Shown in pieces: positions 63,275 through 64,000 of a stretch of 64,000 nt of DNA. The stretch comes from Sitta carolinensis. Lineage: Eukaryota; Chordata; Aves; Passeriformes; Sittidae. Where the stretch lies: positions 27,257,001-27,321,000 of the forward strand of contig JAVUNC010000004.1 in the NCBI GenBank assembly GCA_032173965.1, written 5' to 3'. A program made the position numbers and the translations under genes. Within the stretch, counting starts at the first letter, position 1; the number at the start of each line of letters is the position of its first letter. Under the pieces are notes generated by a model. The model made no database searches. It saw only the letters and a list, made by a program, of their open reading frames with translations, and was not told where the DNA came from.

Positions 63275-63600
63275 CATGGAATAATTCAGGTTTGAAGCAA
63301 CCTCAGGACATTTCAAATTCATCCTCCTGCTCAAAGTTATCAGCTATGGTTCAGACCAGGTTGTTCTTGGGTCTTTAACAGCAAGAAGGACAGAGACTGC
63401 ACAACCTTCCTTGGTAACTGGCACCACTGCTGGACTATCTAATATGATAAAAGAAGCATTCCCTATATGCAGTCTGAATCTCTTTTTTCAATTTATGCTC
63501 ATTGTCTTCTCTTACTCCTCTGAATATTGATAAACTCTGCTCCACCTCAGAGCTACGGTTTAAGCAGATTGTTTCCACCAAAAGGAAATTGAATAAATGA
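63275..63600 (-). mobile_element. CR1 LINE 3' end, old
   Basis: A divergent inverted CR1 tail. On the plus strand, 'ccatggaataattcaggttt' corresponds to the CR1 terminal ATTC repeats and the following 'GGTTTGGGTTGGAAG'-type block. 'catcctcctgctcaaag' and 'gaccaggttgttcttgg' match later 3' UTR blocks. 'ctcattgtcttctcttac' and 'ctctgctccacctcagagct' lie toward the coding end. The level of change suggests an old insertion. Confidence 0.75.
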
Positions 63601-64000
63601 ATCTAACACAAAACCTCCTTTACATCCTCCAAGCAAATACAAACAAATGCTATTAATGTCCAGTATAGTGTAGGAATAGTGTCACCTATTATGACTATGC
63701 TTCAGAATATGAATTATATCTGAAAGAGTGTATTTTCCCTAGTAAAATTAGAAAGCTATCTACATCTATCAGTAAAAAGGTGCAAATCCATTAAAAAAAA
63801 AAAGTGGGTTTTCAGAAATTATTAGACTTCAATGGACTACACAGAACATGAAGTAAACCTTTATGGTGTTATCTATACTTTCCTGGTTTGGAGTATATTC
63901 TAACATAGAATCATGTCACAGAAATCCTATTCAAGATTGTACCACTTTCTGCATAATAAAGATAATACCTGCCTACCAAAAGTATTTTAAAATTTAATAT
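63601..64000. other. Non-genic AT-rich flank
   Basis: I see no gene or named repeat in the last 400 bases. A short A run lies at 63793-63803. Confidence 0.5.

Noticed and set aside
1..64000. Prokaryotic, phage, CRISPR or plasmid content
   Set aside because: There are no dense gene runs, no ribosome-binding sites in context and no regularly spaced repeats. The repeats present are vertebrate retroelements.

Overview
The window looks like avian nuclear DNA, most likely from a songbird. It is strongly AT-rich. It carries CR1 non-LTR retrotransposon fragments in both orientations, bird-style endogenous-retrovirus LTRs, long A/T homopolymers, TTTTG/CAAAA-rich tracts and (TA)n microsatellites. There are no operons, ribosome-binding sites or long open frames. 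The longest uninterrupted frames (128 and 137 codons) have no recognisable domain. I found no intact protein-coding gene, no tRNA or rRNA gene and no CRISPR array. The best description is a gene desert or the inside of a very large intron. Short spliced exons cannot be excluded by eye.

Layout. 1-1400: an LTR-like segment with an AATAAA signal (about 504-960), then an unassigned GC-rich patch. 1400-7400: unique AT-rich DNA, interrupted by an internal CR1 ORF2 piece (about 5320-5950). 7424-8122: LTR-like segment on the minus strand. 9395-9450: a short CR1 tail. 9450-19700: unique sequence with a 43-A tract, an RFX-type X-box, a TATA-plus-open-frame patch and two neighbouring (TA)n arrays. 19727-20081: ERV LTR. 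20380-20986: old CR1 3' end. 25303-26001: solo LTR with a perfect 6-bp target-site duplication. 31230-32125: the longest CR1 copy. 32960-33195: inverted CR1 tail. 37286-37600: GC-rich patch with a 103-codon frame. 38386-38979: second solo LTR with a perfect 6-bp duplication. 44460-44930: LTR-like segment on the minus strand. 52995-53245: cluster of RFX, POU-like and CTCF-like sequences. 55235-55535 and 57700-57945: CR1 pieces. 62328-63164 (minus): possible decayed coding sequence, identity unknown. 63275-63600: inverted CR1 tail.

What is here is a history of insertions rather than a working gene set: old CR1 copies broken by indels, and younger retroviral insertions reduced to single LTRs. 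I did not find a previously undescribed biological system. The observations most worth checking are the regulatory-motif cluster near 53 kb, the possible pseudogene near 62.3-63.2 kb, and the two solo LTRs, whose boundaries can be read directly.
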